From the NCBI GenBank assembly GCA_031553235.1, contig JAVBLS010000004.1, positions 1 through 64,000 of the forward strand: a stretch of 64,000 nt of DNA, written 5' to 3'. A model generated the notes under the pieces. It made no database searches and was not told the origin of the DNA. It worked only from the letters and a program-made list of their open reading frames with translations. Positions 34,043 to 42,257 of this stretch are shown piece after piece. Each line of letters begins with the position of its first letter. Position 1 is the stretch's first letter. The position numbers and the translations under genes are program-made. The DNA comes from Frigididesulfovibrio sp031553235 (GTDB lineage: Bacteria > Desulfobacterota > Desulfovibrionia > Desulfovibrionales > Desulfovibrionaceae).

Positions 34043-34069
34043 TTGCCTGTCGGAGAAACTCGGTATATA
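34043..34069 (+). promoter_or_regulatory. Possible sigma-70 promoter of tRNA-Leu
   Basis: TTGCCT and TATATA are separated by 15 bases and end 12 bases before the tRNA. Spacing is short, so this is tentative. Confidence 0.4.
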
Positions 34070-34081
34070 CGCTTTCTTCAC

Positions 34082-34167
34082 GCCGAGGTGGTGGAACTGG
34101 TAGACACGCCGTCTTGAGGGGGCGGTGGCCAAAAGCTGTGCGGGTTCGAGTCCCGCCCTCGGCACCA
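34082..34167 (+). tRNA. tRNA-Leu (anticodon GAG)
   Basis: Class II tRNA. Acceptor GCCGAGG pairs with CCTCGGC, the anticodon arm is CCGTC-TTGAGGG-GGCGG with anticodon GAG, the T-loop is GTTCGAGTC, and CCA is encoded at 34165-34167. It closely resembles E. coli tRNA-Leu(GAG). A terminator and a decayed antitoxin-like gene follow. Confidence 0.96.
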
Positions 34168-34174
34168 TTGATAA

Positions 34175-34223
34175 GCAAAGGTCGCCCAAGGTTGTCAAAA
34201 AATCCTTGGGCGGCTTTGCTTTT
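34175..34223 (+). terminator. Intrinsic terminator after tRNA-Leu
   Basis: GCAAAG-GT-CGCCCAAGG pairs with CCTTGGGCG-G-CTTTGC across a 12-base A-rich loop and is followed by TTTT. It starts 8 bases after the CCA end. Confidence 0.8.
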
Positions 34224-34326
34224 AGCCGATCTTGGTTGTCAAGGACAGCAAAATTGACATTGACGACAAAAAGAAATGGGGTAATGGATGGGGTAATGAT
34301 TCGATTCCGCCAGGAGACCAACACCC

Positions 34327-34543
34327 GTGCATATCCCCGCTACGGTTGACGTGAAGGCCATTCGCAGGCGCCGGGGCTTGCCGCAGACGTCCTTTTCCGC
34401 CCGCTTCAGCCTGTCCCATACTCTCCGCAACCGGGAACAGAGCAAGCGTATGCCGGGACCCGGCGGCCCGGGCCTATCTGAAGATCATTGAAAAGGTCCC
34501 GGATGTGGTGACACGGAGATCCTCGCCGGCTGCAAGAGCGTGA
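34327..34543 (+). pseudogene. Frameshifted HigA-like antitoxin (XRE family) remnant
   Basis: From a GTG at 34327 the frame encodes VDVKAIRRRRGLPQTSFSARFSLSHTLRNREQSKRMPG, an XRE helix-turn-helix of the HigA type. Near 34457 the expected continuation moves to the +1 frame (DPAARAYLKIIEKVPDVV), then ends at TGA 34541-34543. One extra base explains this. A toxin partner is not visible upstream, where only 100 bases separate it from the tRNA terminator. The remnant probably marks lost mobile or toxin-antitoxin DNA beside the tRNA. Confidence 0.7.
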
Positions 34544-34569
34544 CGCCGCCTTCCACCATTTTTGGAAAA

Positions 34570-34600
34570 ACTACAGCCAACCGGTTGTAGTCTTTTTTTT
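34570..34600 (+). terminator. Intrinsic terminator after the antitoxin remnant
   Basis: ACTACAGCC-AACC-GGTTGTAGT (9-bp stem with one G-T pair) is followed by CTTTTTTTT. It would insulate the next regulator from upstream transcription. Confidence 0.8.
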
Positions 34601-34614
34601 ACGCCATATCACCG

Positions 34615-34700
34615 TGTCTTAATTTTGAACATCCGGATGAGATCGATAAAAAACGATTGCTGAAATCAGACAAATGTTCTATTTTGAAACAAATATTTGT
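34615..34700. promoter_or_regulatory. Candidate activator sites upstream of the second sigma-54 regulator
   Basis: Two TGTTC/GAACA-type elements (TGTCTTAATTTTGAACA at 34615-34631 and TGTTCTATTTTGAAAC at 34675-34690) are followed by a perfect ACAAATATTTGT palindrome (34689-34700). TGTTCATTTTTAAAACA occurs at 41516 and AGAACAATTGTTCT at 41253, around the promoter of the partner operon. Shared sites in both regions suggest autoregulation. Confidence 0.5.
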
Positions 34701-34743
34701 GAGGGATACAATCGTTCCGTTCTCAAATTGAACAAATTAATGG

Positions 34744-36750
34744 ATGACGCATATGGCGGACTTCAGCGGATTCGGTGCCATTTACACCAAAAGGCTGTGG
34801 GAACAGTTCACGCGCGGGCAGGATATTGCCCGCGATGCCCTGCCCGACTATGTCTATGCCGCATGGAAAATATGCAGGGACAACCACCTTGACCCGCGAG
34901 ACATACCCGAGCCCCGGCGATTAAGCCGTGAAGAATTGGCGGCGCTACGCGCAGAATACAAGGCGCTGCTGGAAATCGCCCGGCCGGTGCTGGACATGAT
35001 CAAAATCTCGACCAGCAATACCCGTCCCATCGTTATCCTTACCGCGGCCAACAAGGTCATTTTGGACGTTGCCGGGGACGAGTCGTCACTCAGTACGCAG
35101 GAGGCCTTCTACAACTCTCCCGGGGTGGTCTGCGACGAGAGCATCATGGGGGCCAGGGCAACGACATTGACGATGCAGGAAAAAAAACCCCTGGCGCTGA
35201 TGGGCAGTGAGCACTATTTTGAAATATTTCATGACTCTCTCTGCTATGCAGCCCCGATTTTTGATCATAATAAAGACATCGTTGCCTCCATTGCCATTGC
35301 CAGTTCTTTGAAAAAATACCATCCGCATACCATGGCCATGCTGACCACCGCAGCCGAAAATATCAGTATGCAATTGCATAAAAAAGATGCCGAGTTCAAA
35401 AAAAACTATCTTAGCTCATTGATATATTCCATATGCAACGCGTTGCCAGAGGGAATTGTGGCTCTTGATATGAACAACGCCGTCACCTACGTCAACGACG
35501 CCGCCGAAACAATCTTTTCTCAGCCGTTTGCTTCTCTTGCCGGCAAACCCGTGACGGAACTGTTCCATAAAGCCGGCCAGGATGAATTGCTGCAGGCCAT
35601 CTCGTTGCGCAAGCAGAACAACATAAGTATCAACATCAAAGATAAATTCATTGAAAACAAGTATATCTGCAGGATACAACCGCTTTTTGGGTATGGAAAC
35701 GCCACTATCGGAATGACCCTGTTTTTGGCTTCGGACAAGCAGGTGGCCAAAGGCATCACCCAAGTGGGCGGCAACAGGGCATACTACCTGTTTGAAGATA
35801 TTCTGGGCAACTCCGCCAAGCTGCAACACTGCCTCCAACTGGCCCGAAAAGTCGCCCGGAAAGCCACAAGAGTCCTGATTACCGGAGAGAGCGGCACCGG
35901 CAAGGAACTCTTTGCCCAGGCCATCCACAATGCCGGCCCGAGGCGCGGGGGGCCTTTCGTGGCCATCTCGTGCGCCTCCATCCCCAGAGAACTCGTGGAA
36001 GCGGAACTGTTCGGCTATGTGGCCGGCGCCTTTACCGGTGCCGGCAGAAGCGGGGCCATGGGGAAATTTGAACTGGCTCAAAACGGAACACTCTTCCTGG
36101 ATGAAATCAACAGCCTGCCCATGGAGGCCCAGGGGAAGCTCCTCAGGGCGCTGCAGCAAAATGAAATCGTGCGCGTTGGGGGAACAACGCCCATTTCCGT
36201 CAACGCCCATGTGATTACCGCCGGCAACGTGAGCCTGCCGGACTTGGTCGCTTCCAAAAGGTTTCGAGAAGACCTGCTATACCGCATCAACAGCGTTGAG
36301 ATACACATTCCTCCCCTGCGCGAACGCCCGGGCGACGCCGAAGTTCTCATCCGGTACGTTATCGCCAAACTGGCGCGGGCGCAGGGCCGGGAGGTGCGCC
36401 TTTCCACTCCCTGGCTCAAGGCCATGCGGGAACACACCTGGCCCGGGAATGTGCGCGAGTTGGAAAACGCCTGTGAATATTCCATGATCCTCTGTGAAGG
36501 GGATACGCTGCAGATAAGCCACCTGCCGCCGACGCTGGGCGGCCGTGGCGAAGTGACTGGGGAAGCCGCGCCGCAATGCGAACACGTCGACGACGCCTAC
36601 AAAAAATGGCTCTACAACGCCCTACAGGCTTGTGGCGGCAATATCAGCGAGGCTTCCGCGAAGTTGGGCATCGCGCGGGGAACTTTGTACAGAAAAATGC
36701 GCAAATACGGGCTCAACCTGGACAATTTCCGTTTTGCGGCAGAGGACTGA
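34744..36750 (+). CDS. Sigma-54-dependent activator of the second catabolic cluster
   Basis: The 668-residue protein is a paralogue of the activator at 30729: N-terminal GAF-like sensor (about 30-210), PAS domain (about 225-330), AAA+ core with GESGTGKE, AGAFTGAG and LFLDEIN, and a C-terminal Fis helix-turn-helix (NISEASAKLGIARGTLYRKM). The ribosome site is poor; ATG 34744 or 34753 may be used. It is convergent with an operon that has its own sigma-54 promoter at 41274, the likely target. More AT-rich codons in the sensor half than in the AAA+ half suggest the sensor evolves faster or was exchanged (inference). Confidence 0.9.
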   Translation: MTHMADFSGFGAIYTKRLWEQFTRGQDIARDALPDYVYAAWKICRDNHLDPRDIPEPRRLSREELAALRAEYKALLEIARPVLDMIKISTSNTRPIVILTAANKVILDVAGDESSLSTQEAFYNSPGVVCDESIMGARATTLTMQEKKPLALMGSEHYFEIFHDSLCYAAPIFDHNKDIVASIAIASSLKKYHPHTMAMLTTAAENISMQLHKKDAEFKKNYLSSLIYSICNALPEGIVALDMNNAVTYVNDAAETIFSQPFASLAGKPVTELFHKAGQDELLQAISLRKQNNISINIKDKFIENKYICRIQPLFGYGNATIGMTLFLASDKQVAKGITQVGGNRAYYLFEDILGNSAKLQHCLQLARKVARKATRVLITGESGTGKELFAQAIHNAGPRRGGPFVAISCASIPRELVEAELFGYVAGAFTGAGRSGAMGKFELAQNGTLFLDEINSLPMEAQGKLLRALQQNEIVRVGGTTPISVNAHVITAGNVSLPDLVASKRFREDLLYRINSVEIHIPPLRERPGDAEVLIRYVIAKLARAQGREVRLSTPWLKAMREHTWPGNVRELENACEYSMILCEGDTLQISHLPPTLGGRGEVTGEAAPQCEHVDDAYKKWLYNALQACGGNISEASAKLGIARGTLYRKMRKYGLNLDNFRFAAED

Positions 36751-36769
36751 TACGTCACGCAACCATAAG

Positions 36770-36805
36770 AAAAGCGGTTTACCGTGCTGCAGGCAAGCCG
36801 CTTTT
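36770..36805. terminator. Bidirectional terminator between convergent genes
   Basis: AAAAGCGGTTT and AAGCCGCTTTT pair (one G-T) around a 14-base loop. The A-rich left arm and T-rich right arm let it serve both the activator (plus) and the MFS transporter operon (minus). Confidence 0.7.
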
Positions 36806-36846
36806 CGACCGTCACAGGGAAACACCGCAGGACTTGGGGCTTGCCC

Positions 36847-38211
36847 CTAAGCCGGGTGGAGATCTTCCTCTTTCGATCTGCAGCCTTCGAGGGACGCCGC
36901 CGAGTGCAGATCCAGCCCGGAAGTTTCCGGCGCCAACCACACCGACACGACCAGTCCCACAATGGAAATCGCCGCCGCCGCGTACATGGTGTGGCCAATG
37001 CCGATGGATTGCAGCGAAATGGGCACCAGCCATGTTCCGGCAGACGCGCTGATACGTGACAGCGAAGCCCCCATGCCGACGCCCATGGCTCGAATTTCCG
37101 TCGGAAAAATCTCGTTCGGGTAGACAATCTGCAGTACCTGCGCGCCGCCGATAAAAAAGGCGTAAGCGCAGAAAAGCAGCAGAATCAGCCAGGCCGAGCC
37201 GTCCGCGTAATGGCCCAACCCCAGAAGGGCCAGGGCCGACCACAGGAAGCTGTGAATGACCATGCCGCGGCGGCCCATGACATTGATCAGATAGGTGGCG
37301 ACGATGCAGCCGACCACAAACAGCAGGGTAATCGCGATGGAGCCGTACGAAGCCCAGTCGCCCGTCAGGTTGAGGGCCTGCAGCACCTTGGGAACAAAGG
37401 CATACACCGCGAAAACCGGAGTGACCGAACAGCTCCAGAACACCACGACAAACAGCATGCGCCTGCCATAGCCGGAATGGAGCAGGCTTTTAAACGACAC
37501 CTGCCGCTCGGAAGCGATTTCCGGCAGATTGTGCAAAGAGAATGTCGGGCCGTATATCTTCTGGATAACCCGTTCGGCCTCGGCGGCGCGTCCCTTGCCC
37601 AACAGCCAGCGCGGCGACTCCGGCGTCCCCAGGCGCACGAGCAGCAGGAACAGGCCGATCACGGCGGAGCTGGCCAGCACCAGGCGCCACCCCTCGCTGC
37701 CGCTGTTGGCCAAAATATAGTTGCCGACAATATAGGCAAGCGCGGCGCCGACGAACCACAGGGTGGTCAGCAAAGACAGGCGGGGCCCGCGGTATTTTTT
37801 GGGGAGAAATTCCGTCAACAAAGAACCGGCAACGGGATATTCGATGCCGACGCCGATCCCAATCAGAAAGCGGAGCATGAACAGCGCTTCTCCCGACTCT
37901 GCCCACAGTTGCGCCAGGGAACAAAAAATGAAGAGCAGCGGCGGCACGAAGTACAGTTTGCGCCGGCCCAACCGGTCGGTCAGCCAGCCGCCCAAAAATC
38001 CACCGACCGCAATGCCGAGCAAAGCCGATGCGGCCACCATTCCCTGCCAAAAATCATCCAGGTTCAGGGCGCTCGAAAACTGGATCATAGCCACGCCGAT
38101 AATACTGAGTACGTAACCGTCCATTATCCAGCCGCCGCCGGAGCGTATGGTCATCAACCGGTGAAAACCGTTGAGCTCGACATCCTCAAGTGATATAGCG
38201 TTTTGGATCAT
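36847..38211 (-). CDS. MFS transporter, sugar-porter/metabolite:H+ type
   Basis: The 454-residue protein has twelve predicted helices and MFS signatures: GGFLGGWLTDRLGRRK between helices 2 and 3, RFLIGIGVGIEYPVAGSLLTEFLPKKYRG near helix 4-5, PESPRWLLGKG after helix 6, and a repeat-two loop INVMGRRGM. This pattern fits the sugar-porter/benzoate-transporter group of MFS. As the last gene of a minus operon with an amine-type oxidoreductase and a lyase, it likely imports that pathway's substrate, which I cannot name. It starts five bases after the preceding gene's stop. Confidence 0.88.
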   Translation of the reverse strand: MIQNAISLEDVELNGFHRLMTIRSGGGWIMDGYVLSIIGVAMIQFSSALNLDDFWQGMVAASALLGIAVGGFLGGWLTDRLGRRKLYFVPPLLFIFCSLAQLWAESGEALFMLRFLIGIGVGIEYPVAGSLLTEFLPKKYRGPRLSLLTTLWFVGAALAYIVGNYILANSGSEGWRLVLASSAVIGLFLLLVRLGTPESPRWLLGKGRAAEAERVIQKIYGPTFSLHNLPEIASERQVSFKSLLHSGYGRRMLFVVVFWSCSVTPVFAVYAFVPKVLQALNLTGDWASYGSIAITLLFVVGCIVATYLINVMGRRGMVIHSFLWSALALLGLGHYADGSAWLILLLFCAYAFFIGGAQVLQIVYPNEIFPTEIRAMGVGMGASLSRISASAGTWLVPISLQSIGIGHTMYAAAAISIVGLVVSVWLAPETSGLDLHSAASLEGCRSKEEDLHPA

Positions 38212-38216
38212 GGCGC

Positions 38217-39542
38217 TTACACCTCCCCCTTGGCCTGAATCTCCTCAAAAACCAGGCGAACGGTGGCGCCCGCGGTCTTGAAGGGCTCCGGCGGGCACCA
38301 ACGCGGCTTGCTCGTCTTGGTGAGGTAGCGCAGTTCTTCACTGTCCACATTGCAGACCATATCGGCCAGATACATGCCCAGCATGGAACTGCGGGTCAGG
38401 CCGCAGCCGTCGCCGACCGATGCCGCGTAGACGTTGCGGGCCACGCCGGTAAACAGAGATTCGCCGTTCAGGGTCATGGGGATCATGCCGCCGTAAACAT
38501 ATTCGAAATTGACATGGCGCAGCTTGGGAAAGCGCGCCTCAAAAGCCTTGCGCAGCTTTTTCCGCGCGGCGTGGATGCGCTGGGGGGATGTGCACAGTTG
38601 GGTGGAGAAGGTAAAGCCGTTGCGGACAAAGATGCGGTTGGTGGAGGTAAAGCGAACGGTTGTCCCGGCCGCATGCCCGGAGGTGCAACCCCAGGGTGTG
38701 GCGCCCGCGAAGCCCTTGAGCTCGTCTGCCGCCAATTCCCGGGTGAAGGCGCCAAAGCTGTTGACCGGGGTCATGCGGCCTTTCTTGGCAATGCCGAAAC
38801 AGTCGACGAAAACGCTGGCCAGCAGCAGAACCTGCCCCGCGCGAACGCTTTTGCCGTTCACCAGGCGGACGACCACGGGGCTGCCTTCCTGCACCTGCAA
38901 TACCGGCGTTTCTTCAAATACGCCGACATTGTCGGGCAAAGCCGCGGCCAGAGCCCTGATGGTGTCCGCCGGGTTTAAAAGCACGGTGCCATACGTGTAC
39001 AGGGCTTTGACGTAATATTCCGTTCCCATCAGGGGCGACAATTCGTCCCTGCCCATCATCTTGTACGGTTCGCCGATGGAATCGAGAACTCCGGCCATGC
39101 CTTCAAGGTTTTTAACGAATTTATTTTCCCGCGCGGCAAGATATTTCCCCGTGTCCATCCAGTCGCAGGTCAGCTTGTGCTCGCCCTTGATCTTGCGCAT
39201 CCTCTCAATAACGATCTTGTTCAGACGCGTGCGCCACTTGTGGTCGTCTATGCTTATACCGGGTTCGCCAAAGCTGTGCGGCACGTCGATCAGAAACCCG
39301 GCGTTGCGCCCGCTGTCGCCCATTCCAATTTGCAACGCGTCGAACAGAGCGATCTTTGCCTCCGGCCTGTTTTCGGCCAGCCGGAAGGCCGCATTGACCC
39401 CGGCAAAGCCGCCGCCCACGACAACAAAATCGTAGTCCGATTCAAGTTCGGAAATATCTTTGAAGCTGTGTTCTTTATAAGTGGAGGTTTCAAACCAGCC
39501 GAGATCTCCGGCTTTGGCGGGAAAGCGATCGACTTCTTTCAT
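38217..39542 (-). CDS. FAD-dependent oxidoreductase (DAO family)
   Basis: The 441-residue flavoprotein has the FAD-binding FVVVGGGFAGVNAAFRLAENRP at about 39-60, a RNAGFLIDVPHS segment, and a C-terminal YAASVGDGCGLTRSSMLGMYLAD. It is related to gamma-glutamylputrescine oxidase-type and other D-amino-acid or secondary-amine oxidases. An imine product would explain the RidA gene in the same operon. It differs clearly from the DAO subunit at 21709 and has no partner ferredoxin subunit here. Confidence 0.85.
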   Translation of the reverse strand: MKEVDRFPAKAGDLGWFETSTYKEHSFKDISELESDYDFVVVGGGFAGVNAAFRLAENRPEAKIALFDALQIGMGDSGRNAGFLIDVPHSFGEPGISIDDHKWRTRLNKIVIERMRKIKGEHKLTCDWMDTGKYLAARENKFVKNLEGMAGVLDSIGEPYKMMGRDELSPLMGTEYYVKALYTYGTVLLNPADTIRALAAALPDNVGVFEETPVLQVQEGSPVVVRLVNGKSVRAGQVLLLASVFVDCFGIAKKGRMTPVNSFGAFTRELAADELKGFAGATPWGCTSGHAAGTTVRFTSTNRIFVRNGFTFSTQLCTSPQRIHAARKKLRKAFEARFPKLRHVNFEYVYGGMIPMTLNGESLFTGVARNVYAASVGDGCGLTRSSMLGMYLADMVCNVDSEELRYLTKTSKPRWCPPEPFKTAGATVRLVFEEIQAKGEV

Positions 39543-39646
39543 AAGATCCTCCCGGGATCTTGCAGCCGGCAGGGTACGGCTGCCGACGAACGTTGGGCCG
39601 GGCCCGCGGGCATTCGTCGCGCGGTCGTCGGCGCAGGTGCTCCGGC

Positions 39647-39870
39647 TCAGACTATGTTCATATAAACGCTTTTGGTTTCAGTATATTGATCGTGGGCATG
39701 GGAGGCGTTGTCCCTCCCGCCGAAGCCGGAAAGCTTGCCCCCTCCGAACGGGGTGGTGATTCCGGACATGGCCGGGGACAAAGCGGCCGCCGATAAACGT
39801 GTTCGCGGGGAAGCGCAGTGCTTCGGCCTTGGCCTGATAAGTGGTTTCTTTCGTGGGGGGGGCCCTCGTG
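39647..39870 (-). pseudogene. Internally deleted aldehyde dehydrogenase
   Basis: One minus frame encodes an aldehyde dehydrogenase N-terminus (TYQAKAEALRFPANTFIGGRFVPG), like residues 10-35 of the enzyme at 25819. Right after it, in another frame, comes the C-terminal end (TPFGGGKLSGFGGRDNASHAHDQYTETKSVYMNIV, stop at 39649-39647). About 440 middle residues, including the catalytic Glu and Cys, are missing. A single large deletion with a frame change explains this. The gene once belonged to the operon, giving it a hydroxyproline-like order. Confidence 0.85.
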
Positions 39871-39924
39871 TCGGCAGTGACATGTGCCGCGGGCGTTCGC
39901 CGAAGCAAATGATTTTTCTGAAGC

Positions 39925-40308
39925 TCATTTGCTCCGGGAAAACTCCGCGACCGCTTCTATTTCAATGAGCATGTCTTTGGCCAGGCGCGACACTTCCACG
40001 CAGGCCCGGGCCGGCCTGTGGTCACCGAAGTGCCCGGCGTAGACGGCGTTCATTTCTGAAAACGCCGTTATGTCGGAAACATAGACCGTTGTTTTGACAA
40101 TATCTTTCCATTCCAGCCCGCAACGGCCGAGAACGGACTTGAGGTTCTTCATGGTCTGTTCGGTTTGCTCCGCCATGGAGCTGCCGACAATTTCACCCGC
40201 GCCGTTCACCGGCACTTGGCCGGAGATGAACAGCAGGTCGCCCGTTCTGACCGCATGGCAGTATGGGCCTATGGCCGGCGCCAGTTCCGGAGCAATAAAG
40301 GTTTGCAT
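39925..40308 (-). CDS. ridA: RidA-family enamine/imine deaminase
   Basis: The 127-residue protein belongs to the RidA/YjgF family, which hydrolyses reactive 2-imino or enamine intermediates to ketones and ammonia. The key arginine lies in DHRPARACVEVSRLAKD and the glutamate in IEIEAVAEF; the N-terminal IGPYCHAVRTGDLLFISGQVP is typical. Next to an amine oxidase and a DHDPS-family lyase it probably processes the imine product. Confidence 0.9.
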   Translation of the reverse strand: MQTFIAPELAPAIGPYCHAVRTGDLLFISGQVPVNGAGEIVGSSMAEQTEQTMKNLKSVLGRCGLEWKDIVKTTVYVSDITAFSEMNAVYAGHFGDHRPARACVEVSRLAKDMLIEIEAVAEFSRSK

Positions 40309-40326
40309 GGCTGCGCTCCCCGGGTC

Positions 40327-41211
40327 TCAGTACAGGGAAACGTTCTGCAGAACGGCGTCAATGGCGGCCTTTTCGTCGGCGGTCAGGGCTTGCTTGGGGG
40401 CACGCACGAAACCGCCGCTAAGGCCGACCTTATCCATGATATACTTCGTCGTTTGCGTCACCTTGCCCGCGTTTTCCATGTGGCGGGCCAAAGGATTGTA
40501 CGCCTTGGTCAGGTCTTTGGCCTTTTGCAGCTCCCCTTTGTCCATCAGGTCCAGCAGGTCGCGGGTCAAACCGGGGGCAAAGTTGCCGCCCATGCATACC
40601 CAGCCCTTGGCCCCGGCGCAGAAGCTTTCATGGTGCATGTCTTCCCAGCCGCAGAACACCGAGAAGTCTTCACGGAGTTCCTGGCGCATGCGGGTGACCC
40701 GCTTGACGTCGCCGGAGGCTTCTTTGATGCAGGCCACGTTGGGCAGGGCGGAGAGTGTCTTGACCAGATTGAACTCCATATCCATGCCCGAACTGCCCGG
40801 GTTGTTGTACAGCATGATGGAAATATCGACGTTTTCGGCAATCCGCTTGTAGTAGGCGTAGATTTCGTCTTCCCGCATGCCCATGCCGGGGGAAGGCAAA
40901 ATCATCACCGCCGTGGCGCCCTGCGTCTTGGCATGCTTGGACAGCGCAATGACGTGCTCGGTTCTGTGCGCCGTGGTCCCGACCATGAAAGGAATGCGTC
41001 CGGCCAGTCGCTTGGAGGCGAACTCCACCAGCTCTTTGCGCTCTTCCAGGGACATGGCGAGATATTCGCCCAAGGCCCCGGCGACCATGACCCCGTGCAC
41101 ATTTGTCTGCGCGTAATGATCCAGGTTTTTACCGAAGCCTTCAAAATCAATGGCGCCGTCTTTCAAAAACGGCGTGGCCAGAACAATATAGACACCTTGA
41201 AGTGCGGCCAT
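40327..41211 (-). CDS. DHDPS/N-acetylneuraminate lyase-family enzyme
   Basis: The 294-residue TIM-barrel protein has Schiff-base Lys163 (VACIKEASGDVKR) and Tyr135 (IMLYNNPGS). The usual GTTGE-like motif is replaced by AGALGEY. It is only distantly similar to the deaminase at 28616, so it probably acts on another 2-oxo or imino acid. It is the first gene of the minus-strand operon; ATG at 41211 with AGGAG 6 bases upstream. A longer frame would begin upstream of the predicted transcription start. Confidence 0.88.
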   Translation of the reverse strand: MAALQGVYIVLATPFLKDGAIDFEGFGKNLDHYAQTNVHGVMVAGALGEYLAMSLEERKELVEFASKRLAGRIPFMVGTTAHRTEHVIALSKHAKTQGATAVMILPSPGMGMREDEIYAYYKRIAENVDISIMLYNNPGSSGMDMEFNLVKTLSALPNVACIKEASGDVKRVTRMRQELREDFSVFCGWEDMHHESFCAGAKGWVCMGGNFAPGLTRDLLDLMDKGELQKAKDLTKAYNPLARHMENAGKVTQTTKYIMDKVGLSGGFVRAPKQALTADEKAAIDAVLQNVSLY

Positions 41212-41252
41212 GACATTCTCCTCATGGAAGGGTTGAGGTGAAAGTATTGGGA

Positions 41253-41266
41253 AGAACAATTGTTCT
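41253..41266. promoter_or_regulatory. Palindrome at the predicted transcription start
   Basis: AGAACAATTGTTCT is a perfect 14-base palindrome placed at the expected start (~41263) of the sigma-54 promoter at 41274. Its TGTTCT/AGAACA half-sites match those upstream of the activator at 34744. It could be an operator. Confidence 0.55.
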
Positions 41267-41273
41267 ATTCTGT

Positions 41274-41289
41274 AGCATGTAGCGTGCCA
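41274..41289 (-). promoter_or_regulatory. Sigma-54 promoter of the second catabolic operon
   Basis: Minus strand TGGCACG-CTAC-ATGCT matches TGGCACG-N4-TTGCW at all but one position, with correct spacing. The start would be near 41263, ~52 bases before the lyase gene. The gene-free DNA from 41290 to 41799 holds AT-rich sequence with a TGTTC-type element at 41516-41532 and two palindromes at 41605 and 41757. Confidence 0.85.
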
Positions 41290-41604
41290 AAAACGACAAT
41301 AGCCCTTGTCTGCGTGGGCTTTAAAAGAAACCACCTGTTTTTACAGTGAACTACGCGTATTTCTTCGAACTGCCGGGGCACTGCTTCATAGGTGTAGAAC
41401 AAGATGCACTTTGTACAATTATAGGACACCCAAAAGCCTTGAATACAAATCCCTCATGCCAACTTGATATATTTGTTTAAAAATTGAACGCAATCATTCA
41501 TTCAATTTTTCAATATGTTCATTTTTAAAACACAAAGAGACAAATCCGAGGTCGGCCTCAACAGCCGGCCCCGGATTCATTGTGCAGACACACCTTTTGG
41601 AGCG

Positions 41605-41775
41605 ATTTCAAAATGAAATGGCCCAGATACCCATATTGCAGACGGGATCGTTCAGGGGCACGCCTGCGCCCTGCCGGCGGCAAGTTCCATACCGCCGGGC
41701 AAAGACTGCAGTCGTGCGGCCGGGCAGGCATGGGGCTTGCTTTTGTGGTTCGCAGACAATTTCAAAATGAAATTG
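41605..41775. repeat. Pair of ATTTCA-AAA-TGAAAT palindromes
   Basis: ATTTCA-AAA-TGAAAT at 41605-41619 and the longer CAATTTCA-AAA-TGAAATTG at 41757-41775, about 140 bases apart, with GC-rich DNA and no gene between. They match the palindromes at 8919 and 32914 in their core. The second lies 25 bases before a strong ribosome site. Confidence 0.65.
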
Positions 41776-41799
41776 CCAATCATTTTTGGAGGAACCGGA

Positions 41800-42009
41800 A
41801 TGAAGCCGGCATTGCATAAGGTCAGCATAAAGGATGTACGCTGGGGCGCTCGCACCCACGTGGCGGACGGCGTTCTGTATGTGAACAAAGAGGAGACCGT
41901 GGCCTGTGTGGCCGAAGCCCCCCTGAAGGGCCCCGAAGCCGACAGGGCGGCCAGGCGCAAACTGGTCAAGCGCGCCCTTGAGGCCATACAAACGGCCATC
42001 GAAGAATAG
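41800..42009 (+). CDS. Short ORF resembling the N-terminus of a GrdE-type reductase subunit
   Basis: A 69-residue ORF with a strong ribosome site (GGAGG, 7 bases before ATG). Residues 1-32 (LHKVSIKDVRWG and DGVLYVNKEE) resemble the opening of the GrdE/GrdG-type proprotein of glycine, sarcosine or betaine reductase, which is normally over 400 residues. The rest is a charged helix (PEADRAARRKLVKRALEAIQTAIEE) and then a stop. It may be a truncated gene or a free-standing short relative. The likeness is from memory, so the family call is tentative. Confidence 0.55.
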   Translation: MKPALHKVSIKDVRWGARTHVADGVLYVNKEETVACVAEAPLKGPEADRAARRKLVKRALEAIQTAIEE

Positions 42010-42257
42010 ACCGTGTTTGAATAACCGAGGCGCACCGCCCTCCGCGCTTTGTCTTACCGAAGGGCTGGCGCATCTCGAAAAAGCCGAAGAGCGAAGCGCC
42101 GCGCTTGGCGTCAAGGCCGAAAAACGCCTGCTGCGGGACTTGGAGTTCACCGACAGGGCTCACCTTCTCCGCGCCGTCCGCCAACTTCAGGAGCTCACCG
42201 CCCTGGGGGAGCTCTGAGTCAAGGAACAATTTCAGACCTGGCTGCCGTGCTCCGCGT

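Noticed and set aside
42013..42217. Plus-strand open frame after the GrdE-like ORF (charged, helix-like, TEGLAHLEKAEERSAALG).
   Set aside because: No ATG or ribosome site; only a TTG start just after the previous stop. It could be a continuation relic, but I cannot support it as a gene.
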